From Lysobacteraceae bacterium NML91-0213 (GTDB lineage: Bacteria; Pseudomonadota; Gammaproteobacteria; Xanthomonadales; Xanthomonadaceae), in the NCBI GenBank assembly GCA_002798175.1, contig NWQL01000005.1, positions 36,538 through 100,537 on the forward strand: 64,000 nt of DNA, read 5' to 3'. Under the pieces are notes generated by a model, which did not search any database, was not told the origin of the DNA, and saw nothing but the letters and a program-made list of their open reading frames with translations. Position 1 is the first letter of the stretch, and each line of letters starts with the position of its first letter. The position numbers were made by a program, and so were the translations under genes. Shown here in pieces: positions 20,856 through 29,138 of the stretch.

Positions 20856-20873
20856 CCGGCCGCGCGCGGCCGG
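20856..20873. terminator. GC-rich palindrome between convergent genes
   Basis: An 18-base perfect palindrome (CCGGCCGC and its complement) six bases after the gnd stop and six bases before the DUF2782 stop. It lacks a T-run, so it may be a transcript-end hairpin rather than a classical intrinsic terminator. Confidence 0.5.
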
Positions 20874-20878
20874 CTCCG

Positions 20879-21193
20879 CTATTCCCAACTGAAGAGCCGG
20901 AAATAGGTCTGCGGCGGGTTGTCACCCTCGCGGTTGTCGATGCTGCCGTCGCCATCGCGGTCGTAGAGGTAGTACACCGGCCCGCGCGAGGGCTGCACGC
21001 GCACGGCGCGCAGCTGCCCGGCGATGCGGTATTCGGTGATCACGTCACCATTGGCTTCGGTGCGGGTGGTTTCCATCGCGTCGGCCGGCAGCCCCTCCGG
21101 GCCCGTGGTGTCGGGCGTACTGGTGCAGGCGGCGAGGCCCAGGGCCAGCAGCAGCGGCAGGGACCACGGGCCTGCAGTCGATCGGATGTTCAT
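20879..21193 (-). CDS. DUF2782-family lipoprotein
   Basis: A 104-residue small lipoprotein with a signal ending LALGLAAC (lipid-modified Cys near 23), a Thr/Pro-rich linker and a conserved C-terminal domain (VITEYRIAG, YYLYDRDGDGSIDN, TYFRLFSW). This domain is DUF2782, common in gammaproteobacteria and often located next to polA, as here. The ATG at 21193 has a GGAG and gives the standard signal peptide; a GTG four codons upstream is less likely. The function is unknown. Confidence 0.85.
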   Translation of the reverse strand: MNIRSTAGPWSLPLLLALGLAACTSTPDTTGPEGLPADAMETTRTEANGDVITEYRIAGQLRAVRVQPSRGPVYYLYDRDGDGSIDNREGDNPPQTYFRLFSWE

Positions 21194-21290
21194 CGCGTGC
21201 TCCACGGGCGGATGGACGTGAAGTATGCACCGCGCGCGGGCATGGCTCCGTGAGCCGGCCGGGCTTCAGGGGTCGCCGCGGCACGCACGG

Positions 21291-21296
21291 TAGAAT
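21291..21296 (+). promoter_or_regulatory. -10 box placing the polA transcript start at its ATG
   Basis: TAGAAT lies seven bases before the polA ATG (21303). With the usual six- to seven-base distance from -10 to start, transcription would begin at or next to the ATG, giving a leaderless mRNA. No Shine-Dalgarno is visible in front of the ATG. Confidence 0.45.
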
Positions 21297-21302
21297 CGCC
21301 CG

Positions 21303-24068
21303 ATGCCTCGCCTGGTCCTCATCGACGGTTCGTCGTACCTCTACCGCGCCTTCCATGCGCTGCCGCCACTGACCAATGCCCAGGGCGAGCCGACCGGCGC
21401 GCTGTTCGGCGTGGTCAACATGCTGCGCGCCACGCTGAAGGAACAACCCGACTACATCGCCTTCGTCGTCGACGCGCCCGGAAAGACCTTCCGCGACGAC
21501 CTCTACGCCGACTACAAGGCCAACCGGCCGCCGATGCCCGACGACCTGCGCGCGCAGCTGCAGCCGATGTGCGACATCGTCGAGGCGCTGGGCGTGCCGA
21601 TCCTGCGCATCGACGGCGTCGAGGCCGACGACGTCATCGGAACGCTGGCGGTGGCCGCGGCGGCCGACGGCATCGACGTCACCATCTCCACCAGCGACAA
21701 GGATTTCGCCCAGCTGGTACGGCCCGGCATCGCCCTGGTCAACACCATGAGCGGCAGCCGCATCGACAGCGACGACGGCGTGGTCGACAAGTACGGCGTG
21801 CGCGCCGACCAGATCGTCGACCTGCTGGCGCTGATGGGCGATGCGATCGACAACGTGCCGGGGGTGGAGAAGTGCGGCCCCAAGACCGCGGCCAAGTGGC
21901 TGGGCGAGTACGGCACGCTCGACGGCGTGATCGCCAATGCCGCGTCGGTCAAGGGCAAGATCGGCGACAACCTGCGCGCCGCGCTCGACCGCCTGCCACT
22001 CAACCGCGAGCTGGTCAGCATCCGCACCGACGTGCCGCTCGACCGCGGCCCGCGCGAACTGCCGCTGCGCGCGCGCGACGCCGACGCCCTGCGCGTGCTC
22101 TACAACCGCTACGGCTTCACCCAGGCGCTGCGTGATCTCGACGGTGGCGCGGCCCCGGCCGGCGAGGGCCCGGCCAGCCTGCGCGCCACCGAGGCCGGCT
22201 TCGCCCGCAGTGGCGCCGCAGCGGCACCGGCCGCGCCGGCGGACCCGGCCCTCACCGGCCCGGGCGAGTACGAGGCCATCACCGACGAGGCCGGCCTGGC
22301 CGCCTGGATCTGCAGGCTGGAGGCGGCGGAAGAATTCGCCTTCGACGTCGAGACCGATTCGCTCGATCCGCTGCGCGCCAACCTGGTCGGCATCAGCCTG
22401 AGCGTGGAGCCCGGCCGCGCCTGCTATATCCCGCTGGCGCACGACTATCCCGGCGCGCCGCCGCAGCTCGACCGCGCGCATGTGCTCGACGCGCTGCGCC
22501 CGCTGCTGGCCGATCCGGCCCGGCGCAAGCTCGGCCACCACGGCAAGTACGACATCCACGTGATGCGCCGGCACGGCATCGACGTGGCCGGCTATGCCGA
22601 CGACACCATGCTCGAGAGCTTCGTCCACAACGCCACCGCCAGCCGCCACGACATGGACTCGCTGGCGCGGCGCTACCTCGGCCTGGAGACGAAGACCTAC
22701 GACGACGTCACCGGCAAGGGCGCCAAGCGCATCGCCTTCGCGCAGGTGGCCATCGACGACGCCACCCGCTATTCCGCGGAGGATGCCGATGTCACCCTGC
22801 GCCTGCACCGCGTACTCGGCCCGCAGCTGGCCGCCGAACCGGCGCTGGAGCGCGTGTATCGCGAGATCGAAATCCCGCTGGTGCACGTGCTCGCGCGGAT
22901 CGAGGCCAACGGGGTGATGGTGGACGCCGACGAGCTGCGCAGGCAGAGCGCCGACCTCGGTCGGCGCATGCTGGCCGCGCAGCAGAAGGCCACCGAACTG
23001 GCCGGCCGCAGCGTCAACCTCGATTCGACCAAACAGCTGTGCGCGCTGCTCTATGACGAGCTCGCCCTGCCGACCCTGGTGAAGACGCCGAAGGGCCAGC
23101 CCTCGGTCAACGAGGAGGCGCTGGAAGCGATCGCCGAGCTGCACGAGCTGCCGCGGGTGATCCTGGAATACCGCGGGCTGGCGAAGCTGCGCGGCACCTA
23201 TACCGACAAGCTGCCGGAGATGATCAACCCGGAAACCGGCCGCCTGCACACCAGCTACCACCAGGCCGGCGCCGCCACCGGGCGGCTGGCGTCGAGCGAC
23301 CCGAACCTGCAGAACATCCCGATCCGCACCGACGACGGCCGCCGCATCCGCACCGCCTTCGTGGCGCCGCCGGGGCGCCGCATCGTCGCCTGCGACTACT
23401 CGCAGATCGAACTGCGGATCATGGCCCACCTGTCGCAGGACCCGGGCCTGCTGCAGGCGTTCGCGTCGGGCGTCGACATCCACCGCGCCACCGCGGCGGA
23501 GGTGTTCGGCCGCCCGCTCGACGAGGTCACCAGCAACGAACGCCGCGCCGCCAAGGCGATCAACTTCGGCCTGATGTACGGCATGGGCGCGTTCGGCCTG
23601 GCGCGCAACCTCGGCGTGGGCCGCGGCGAGGCGCAGGACTACATCGCGCTGTACTTCTCGCGCTATCCCGGCGTGCGCGACTACATGGACCGCACCCGCC
23701 AGCAGGCGCACGAACAGGGCTACGTGGAGACCGTCTTCGGCCGCCGGCTGTACCTGGAGAACATCAACGCGCGCAACGCCGGCCTGCGCGCCGGCGCCGA
23801 GCGCGCGGCGATCAACGCGCCGATGCAGGGCACCGCGGCGGACATCATCAAGCGCGCGATGCTCGCCATCGACGCGTGGCTGGCGGATGCGTTGCCGGAT
23901 GCGAAGATGATCCTGCAGGTGCACGACGAACTGGTATTCGAGGTCGCCGAGGGCGAGGTCGATGCGCTGCTGGCCGGGGTGACCGCACGGATGACCGCTG
24001 CGGCGGCCCTGGACGTGCCGCTGGTGGTGGACTGCGGGGTGGGCATGAACTGGGACGAGGCGCACTGA
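21303..24068 (+). CDS. polA: DNA polymerase I
   Basis: A 921-residue enzyme with all three domains. The 5'-3' exonuclease (about 1-290) shows DGSSYLYRAFHAL and GVEADDVIGTLA. The 3'-5' exonuclease (about 330-530) shows FDVETDSLDPL and the YSAEDADVTL segment, so the proofreading acidic residues are present. The polymerase (about 540-921) shows the QNIPIRTDDGRRIR, ACDYSQIELR, RRAAKAINFGLMYGMG and LQVHDELVFEV motifs. It acts in Okazaki-fragment processing and repair. Its likely promoter is leaderless, and a candidate sRNA with an intrinsic terminator follows it. Confidence 0.98.
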   Translation: MPRLVLIDGSSYLYRAFHALPPLTNAQGEPTGALFGVVNMLRATLKEQPDYIAFVVDAPGKTFRDDLYADYKANRPPMPDDLRAQLQPMCDIVEALGVPILRIDGVEADDVIGTLAVAAAADGIDVTISTSDKDFAQLVRPGIALVNTMSGSRIDSDDGVVDKYGVRADQIVDLLALMGDAIDNVPGVEKCGPKTAAKWLGEYGTLDGVIANAASVKGKIGDNLRAALDRLPLNRELVSIRTDVPLDRGPRELPLRARDADALRVLYNRYGFTQALRDLDGGAAPAGEGPASLRATEAGFARSGAAAAPAAPADPALTGPGEYEAITDEAGLAAWICRLEAAEEFAFDVETDSLDPLRANLVGISLSVEPGRACYIPLAHDYPGAPPQLDRAHVLDALRPLLADPARRKLGHHGKYDIHVMRRHGIDVAGYADDTMLESFVHNATASRHDMDSLARRYLGLETKTYDDVTGKGAKRIAFAQVAIDDATRYSAEDADVTLRLHRVLGPQLAAEPALERVYREIEIPLVHVLARIEANGVMVDADELRRQSADLGRRMLAAQQKATELAGRSVNLDSTKQLCALLYDELALPTLVKTPKGQPSVNEEALEAIAELHELPRVILEYRGLAKLRGTYTDKLPEMINPETGRLHTSYHQAGAATGRLASSDPNLQNIPIRTDDGRRIRTAFVAPPGRRIVACDYSQIELRIMAHLSQDPGLLQAFASGVDIHRATAAEVFGRPLDEVTSNERRAAKAINFGLMYGMGAFGLARNLGVGRGEAQDYIALYFSRYPGVRDYMDRTRQQAHEQGYVETVFGRRLYLENINARNAGLRAGAERAAINAPMQGTAADIIKRAMLAIDAWLADALPDAKMILQVHDELVFEVAEGEVDALLAGVTARMTAAAALDVPLVVDCGVGMNWDEAH

Positions 24069-24216
24069 CGGCGCGTCGGCCGGAGTCGCCGGGCACGCCC
24101 CATCGCGAACCGTGACCGGAGTTACTATCCGGGACCGTAAACCCAGCCTGAATTCTTTGCGGATTCCAAGCGGAATCTTCACGAACCATCCATGTATGGA
24201 GTGGTCATATAGGCCG

Positions 24217-24341
24217 CGACGGATGCAACGTCCGTCGCAGATCTCTCCCTTCCCCTGGAGTGATCCCGGAACGCACCAGGCTTCTCCCCGAGCCCGCGTT
24301 CCCCGAGCCCCGCCGGCCCCCCCTGCCTGCGGGGCTTTTTA
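24217..24341 (+). ncRNA. Candidate C-rich small RNA downstream of polA (sX13-like)
   Basis: About 125 bases between a weak -10-like TATAGG (24208-24213) and an intrinsic terminator (24306-24340). The 5' end forms a 7-bp hairpin (CGACGGA / TCCGTCG). The middle carries several C-rich single-stranded motifs (CTCTCCCTTCCCC, TTCTCCCC, GTTCCCCG), which resemble the C-rich loops of the Xanthomonas sRNA sX13 that pair with G-rich mRNA leaders. The position beside polA parallels spf/Spot 42 in enterobacteria and ErsA in Pseudomonas. The family link is from memory and is not proven. Confidence 0.5.
24306..24340 (+). terminator. Intrinsic terminator after the polA-linked sRNA
   Basis: The stem AGCCCCGC (24306-24313) pairs with GCGGGGCT (24329-24336) and is followed by TTTTA. 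It faces the plus strand and could end both polA read-through and the candidate sRNA. Confidence 0.8.
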
Positions 24342-24482
24342 TTGCCTGCACTCCAGATACGGGCCTTTGCTGACGGGTGCGAGGCCCCGTGGGAATCACC
24401 GGTTTCCCCGGCAGACTTTGGAGCAGGGGCTGTAGCCAAAGCGGAGCAAAAGCCAGGGCGTAGGGCGGACGGTGCGCGGGTG

Positions 24483-24595
24483 GCCCGCCGCGGCCGCAGG
24501 GGGATGCCCAGCCGGATGGCTCCGCGTCCTGCTACCACATCCGTCGCCGGCCATCCCTGGCCGGCTCTGGGCATCCCCCTGCGGCCACGGCGGGC
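24483..24595. repeat. Long palindromic element A1 (plus orientation)
   Basis: Arms 24483-24515 and 24561-24595 pair over about 33 bases with one mismatch and a two-base bulge. Inside lie a conserved asymmetric core (CTCCGCGTCCTGCTACCAC) and a nested hairpin (GCCGGCCA / TGGCCGGC, 24546-24565). The same design occurs at 36286-36399, and in reverse orientation at 24814-24932 and 36581-36699. The 1.1 kb between polA and tamB holds the sRNA, this element and its partner; open frames across it are not convincing genes. Confidence 0.8.
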
Positions 24596-24813
24596 CCTGG
24601 CCATCGTGGCGGTCATGGGAAAGCAGAGACGGCAGGCGGGGACGAAGAAGCGACGACGAAAAGAGCGACGGGGTTGCCGTGGCGGTCGACGGCTGTCTGG
24701 AGGTCGGCGCGCTCCCTCTGGGGCCCTCCAACGGCGAGTGGGTGGCTGTGGTCAGCGCGTTCCCTGGCAGGAATCGCCGGCTGGTTCCCATGCCGGAGCC
24801 GGCGAACGGTCAG

Positions 24814-24932
24814 GCCCGGCGCGTGTGGCGGGGGGTGTGTGCCCAGCCGGCCATGGATGGCCGGTGGCCGGCCGTGGTAGCTGGACGCGGACTCCGGCCG
24901 GGGGCGCACATCCCCCGCCGCACGCGCCGGGC
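24814..24932. repeat. Long palindromic element A2 (minus orientation)
   Basis: Arms 24814-24852 and 24894-24932 form a long imperfect stem enclosing a nested GGCCATGGATGGCC hairpin and the reverse complement of the conserved core (GTGGTAGCTGGACGCGGA). It faces element A1 across about 220 bases of unrelated sequence. From 24933 to 25202 I see only GC-rich sequence ending near a CGCGCCGCGGGAG motif, with no gene. Confidence 0.8.
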
Positions 24933-25202
24933 GGCGCGACGCCGGAAGAAACTGCCACAGGCCACGACATCGCACCTTCCGCCATGCGTGGGCGAGTACG
25001 CCTCACCATTGCGCGGCAGGAGTGGGACCCCCGCGGCCGCTGGCGGATGACCGCGCGGCGCAGGGTGTCCCGCGCCCCCGGGGAGGCGACAAAGAGATCA
25101 CCATGCGCGCCCTGATCCGTAAAGCGTGCAACGCGGCAACCCCCATACAAGGACGCACCCCGACCCGCGACTTCGCGCCGCGGGAGAGGGGAGCGGGTTC
25201 GG

Positions 25203-28200
25203 TCAGTCCCGCTCCCGACGCCAGTTGAGCGAACCACGGCTTTCCAGCGTGCTGGATTCGATCTCGACGTCGAAGCCGCGGCCCAGCAGGTACTTCAGCG
25301 TCAGCACCTGGCCGGTGCCCAGCAGCGAGACACCGAAGCCGACGTACAGCCGCGGCGACAGTTGCTTGCCGATGCCCAGCACGCTGCCGCCAAGCGCCCG
25401 TGACTGGCCGATCCCGGCGCTGTCCAGGCCGATCCGGCTGCCGAGCTGCGAGGCGATGATGCCGCCGCCGGCCGACAGCGCCGCACTGGCGGCATCGAGC
25501 TGCTGTCCTTCCGCGCCGGTGACCGTGGTCAGCGACCGCCCCAGCGCCAGGTAGGCCAGCGCTTCGGACTGGTCGCGGCTGGGGTCGGTCCACACCTCGA
25601 CCGACGGCGACGACACCCGCCCGCTGACATCGATGCCCGCGGTCAGCTCCTCCGCCTCGATCCTGCGCTCGGCGCGCAGGTTGATCACCGGATCGGCGAT
25701 CGGGTCGTTGCTCCAGGTGAACGCGCCGCGGGTGATCCGCAATTCCTGCCCGTAGGCCTCGTAGCGGCCGCTGGCGTTGAGCGCGCCCAGGCCGATGATC
25801 TCCCGGCCCGGCACCTGGCGGATGCGCAGCTGGCCGCCGAGCTGGCCGGTCAGGCCGAAGCCGTTGAGGTGGACCTCGTCGCCCAGGATGACGGTGAGGT
25901 CGAGGCTGAGGCCGCTGGGCGGGCCCTGCTCGGGATCGACGGGATCGAGCACCACCACGTCGGGCGAGGCCGACACCCCCTCGCTCAGGCGTTCCAGGTC
26001 CAGCCGGGCCTCCGGCACGGTGACCTCGCCGGTCACGCTGATCGGTTGCCCGGGGGCGATACGCACCACCAGGTCGGGATTGGCGACCGCGTGCAGGTCA
26101 CGGGTATCGGAGACCAGCACGTCGTTGCCGCGCAGGTTGAGCACGATCGGCGCCTGCCCGGTGAGGCCGAGACTGCCGTCGATGCGCAGCGTGCCCTCGC
26201 CGGAGCGCAGGCTGCCGGCCAGCCGCGCACTGCCGTCGGGCGCGGCATCCAGGCGCAGGTTGCCGTCGCTGGGCGCGATCGCCAGCGACGGAATCTCGGT
26301 GCTGAAGCCGGTGAGCTCGGCCTGGCCGCCGACCTGCGGTGCCGACCGCGTACCGCCCAGGGTCACCCGCGCCACCAGCTGGCCCTGCGGCTCGACGATG
26401 TCCGGCGAGAACAGCTCCACCCAGGTGAGGTTGTCGATATCGGCGTCGAGCCGGCCCGACAGCGGTGCGTACGCATCCCAGCCGGTGCGGAGTTCCGCGC
26501 GGATGCGGCCGGTGTCGTCGATGCCGGTGGCAAGTGTGGCCTCGAGGCTGTTGGCGTCGAAGCTGGCCTCGAGCGCGAGGTCGGAGTACGACACCACGTC
26601 GCGGCGCGCGCGCGGGCTGAAGCGCAGGCCGCCACCGGCCGAGGTCAGCGCCACGTTGCCGGCGAAGCCGTTGCCGACCGGGCGCAGCCGCGCGTCGATC
26701 GCCACTTCGCCGCGCAGCGCCCACGGCGTACCGTCCTCGCGCGGTGGCAGCCACGGTTCCACCAGCACCAGCGGCAGCTGCCGGCCATTGGCGGTGAGGC
26801 CATTGCGCGGCCAGTCGGCGGCCACGCACAGCGAGCCGCCATCGGTGCCGAGGAAGCAGGACTCGTCGACCTGCCAGCGCCCGTTGCCCAGCGCGAAGCG
26901 GGCCGGCGACTGCAGGTTCCAGGCCGCACCGCGCGAGGGCGCCAGGCGCAACGCGTCGAGCGCGCCGCGCCAGCCCTGGCCTGCGCGCTGCAGGCTGCCG
27001 GCAAGGTCGAGCGCGCCGATCTGGCCACGCGCGCGGGCGGTGGCGTCGAGCGCATCGATGCCACCGCGCGCTTCGATCTCGACGCTGTCGAGCAGCACGC
27101 CGGCCTGCACCGCCTGCGCCGCCAGCGTCAGCCGGCCGCTGCCGCGGCCACCGGGCAGTTCACCCAGCAACCGCAGCGAGCCGGCGCTGTAGTCGCCCCA
27201 GCGCAGCGCGCTCCCGGTGAGGTCGGCTTCGATGCCGGGCGCGTCGCGGCGCCCGGACAGCTGCAGCGTGCCCTGCACCCGGCCACCGGCACCGGGCAGC
27301 AGGTCGTCGAGCTGCAGTGGCGCGAGGCGGGCCTCGAGGTCGATCCGTTCGGCCATCTCGCCGCGTGCCACGAGGTGGCTGTTGCCCAGCCGCAGGTCGA
27401 TGTCGCCGGCCAGGTCGAAGCCCGCGTCCGGCGCAGCCGCCTCGGCCGGGCCGTGCAGCTGCACCCGGGCGCGCCCGTCGAGGCGGCGGCTGCGCAGGGT
27501 GCCGGCCAGGCGCGGGGCCTCGACGAGGATGTCGAGGCCGCCGTCGGCGCGGGTGTTGCCGGTGCTGGCCAGCGTGCCGTCGACGCGGCCGTTCCAGTCC
27601 GGAAGGAAATAGCCGGGATCGAAGCCGGCCAGTTCGGCGTCAAGCTGCCATTGCAGCGCCGGGCGCCACGCCAGCGTGCCGCGGCCGTCGAGCCGTCCTT
27701 CCGGCATCGTCGCGCGCAGCGTGCGCAGCTTCACCCCATCGGCGTTGCCGCGGCCGTCGAGCTCGACCTCGGCCTGCTGCGCGTCGCGGGCCACGCGTGC
27801 GGTCCCGAGCACCGCCCAGGCATCCAGCGCGCCGGCCAGCCCGAGGTCGGCATCGGCGATCACCGCCGGCGGTGCCTCGGCAGTGGCGTCGTCGGCGCGG
27901 CCGCGCCACTGCACGTCGCGCGCCGACAGCGAGAATTTCCCCTGCGGCCGTTCGCGGTCGGTGAAGTCTGCACGGCCGCGCAGGCTGATGCGGCCATCCA
28001 GCGCGTCCACGCGCAGCGGGCGCAGTTCCAGCACCTGGTCCTCGAGCCGCACCACCGACGGGTGGATGACCGCCTCGAGGTCGCCATGGCCGATGCGTCC
28101 CTGCAGGTTGGCCTCGCCGCCGATGCCGTCGGCGGCCAGCAGAACGCGCAGCGGCGTGGTGCCGGCCTCGCCCCCGGCCAGCAGGGCCAGGTCGAGCCCC

Positions 28201-29138
28201 TCGGCATCGACGCCCAGCCGCCAGCCGGGGCGCTCGCCGCCGCGCAGGGTGAGGTCGAGGGCCACCGGCGCCGGCGCGTGCCCGCGCAGGGCAACCGCCA
28301 GGTCGGTGACGTCGCCGCGGGCAACCAGTCCCAGCCGGGGCCGCGTGCGCCCGGCCGGCGCCGGCAGCAGCGCGCTGGCAACCAGATCCATGCGGTAGTC
28401 CTGGTCGGGCAGGTAATGGCCGTGCACGCGGAACGCGCCGCGGTCGCTGTCGACCAGCAGGTTGTCCACGTGCAGGGCGCCATTGCTGGCGTCGAGCGCG
28501 CCGGTGGCGCGACGGATGTCGATGACCGGCCCCGCGGCGCCGACCACGGTGAAGCCGCGGATATCGATGCGGTCGGCCTGCAGCGCCAGCGGCAATGGGC
28601 CGATCTGCGGCAACGACCCCGGCCACGTTGGCAGTTCGAACGGTTCGTCGCTGCCGGGCGGCAGCAGCAGCCGGGCAGCGTCCACCTCCAGCGCGTCCAG
28701 ACGCAGGCGGCGGCCGAACAGCGGGCGGATATCGGGGTCGAGCATCACCCGCGCCGCCTCGAACGACAGCGTCAGCGGCTCGTCGCAGTCGCCGAACGGC
28801 ACCGGCTCCTCGTCGCGGTCGGGGCAGGCCTGGTAGACGAAGCGCACGTCGTGCAGGGTCAGCGGCCCGCTCGCCGGGCCTTCCGCTGCGCGCCACTCGA
28901 ACACCGTGCCAGCCGGCAGGCGCGCCTGGATCTGCGCCAGCAGGAAGTCACGGCCGCCCAGCGTGGTCAGCAGCCAGTAGGCCAGCCCGACCGCCAGCAG
29001 CCCGAACACGCCGACGACGATGCCGGTGCGCAGGGCGAGCCAGCGCAGCCGCTTGCGGCGGCGGGCGCGCAGTTCGGCGATGCGCGCCTCGCGCGCCTGC
29101 GCATCCTCGCCATTGCGGTGGCTCTCGAAGACCGCCAT
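25203..29138 (-). CDS. tamB: Translocation and assembly module inner-membrane protein TamB
   Basis: A 1311-residue AsmA-like protein: one N-terminal membrane helix (about 37-60) followed by a very long periplasmic beta-rich region and the C-terminal TamB (DUF490) domain, ending in LKYLLGRGFDVEIESS and a short basic tail. Family knowledge places TamB as a periplasm-spanning groove that works with TamA in outer-membrane protein insertion and lipid transport. Its ATG overlaps the tamA stop (ATGA), so the two are coupled. Length and domain order look complete. Confidence 0.95.
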   Translation of the reverse strand: MAVFESHRNGEDAQAREARIAELRARRRKRLRWLALRTGIVVGVFGLLAVGLAYWLLTTLGGRDFLLAQIQARLPAGTVFEWRAAEGPASGPLTLHDVRFVYQACPDRDEEPVPFGDCDEPLTLSFEAARVMLDPDIRPLFGRRLRLDALEVDAARLLLPPGSDEPFELPTWPGSLPQIGPLPLALQADRIDIRGFTVVGAAGPVIDIRRATGALDASNGALHVDNLLVDSDRGAFRVHGHYLPDQDYRMDLVASALLPAPAGRTRPRLGLVARGDVTDLAVALRGHAPAPVALDLTLRGGERPGWRLGVDAEGLDLALLAGGEAGTTPLRVLLAADGIGGEANLQGRIGHGDLEAVIHPSVVRLEDQVLELRPLRVDALDGRISLRGRADFTDRERPQGKFSLSARDVQWRGRADDATAEAPPAVIADADLGLAGALDAWAVLGTARVARDAQQAEVELDGRGNADGVKLRTLRATMPEGRLDGRGTLAWRPALQWQLDAELAGFDPGYFLPDWNGRVDGTLASTGNTRADGGLDILVEAPRLAGTLRSRRLDGRARVQLHGPAEAAAPDAGFDLAGDIDLRLGNSHLVARGEMAERIDLEARLAPLQLDDLLPGAGGRVQGTLQLSGRRDAPGIEADLTGSALRWGDYSAGSLRLLGELPGGRGSGRLTLAAQAVQAGVLLDSVEIEARGGIDALDATARARGQIGALDLAGSLQRAGQGWRGALDALRLAPSRGAAWNLQSPARFALGNGRWQVDESCFLGTDGGSLCVAADWPRNGLTANGRQLPLVLVEPWLPPREDGTPWALRGEVAIDARLRPVGNGFAGNVALTSAGGGLRFSPRARRDVVSYSDLALEASFDANSLEATLATGIDDTGRIRAELRTGWDAYAPLSGRLDADIDNLTWVELFSPDIVEPQGQLVARVTLGGTRSAPQVGGQAELTGFSTEIPSLAIAPSDGNLRLDAAPDGSARLAGSLRSGEGTLRIDGSLGLTGQAPIVLNLRGNDVLVSDTRDLHAVANPDLVVRIAPGQPISVTGEVTVPEARLDLERLSEGVSASPDVVVLDPVDPEQGPPSGLSLDLTVILGDEVHLNGFGLTGQLGGQLRIRQVPGREIIGLGALNASGRYEAYGQELRITRGAFTWSNDPIADPVINLRAERRIEAEELTAGIDVSGRVSSPSVEVWTDPSRDQSEALAYLALGRSLTTVTGAEGQQLDAASAALSAGGGIIASQLGSRIGLDSAGIGQSRALGGSVLGIGKQLSPRLYVGFGVSLLGTGQVLTLKYLLGRGFDVEIESSTLESRGSLNWRRERD

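Noticed and set aside
21045-24182. 1045-codon open frame antisense to polA
   Set aside because: Codon-position GC bias of polA leaves the antisense frame open; the translation has no domain or ribosome site.
24342-25202. Several overlapping frames of 100-260 codons in the polA-tamB gap
   Set aside because: They run through the palindromic elements, have no ribosome sites and show no protein-like pattern.
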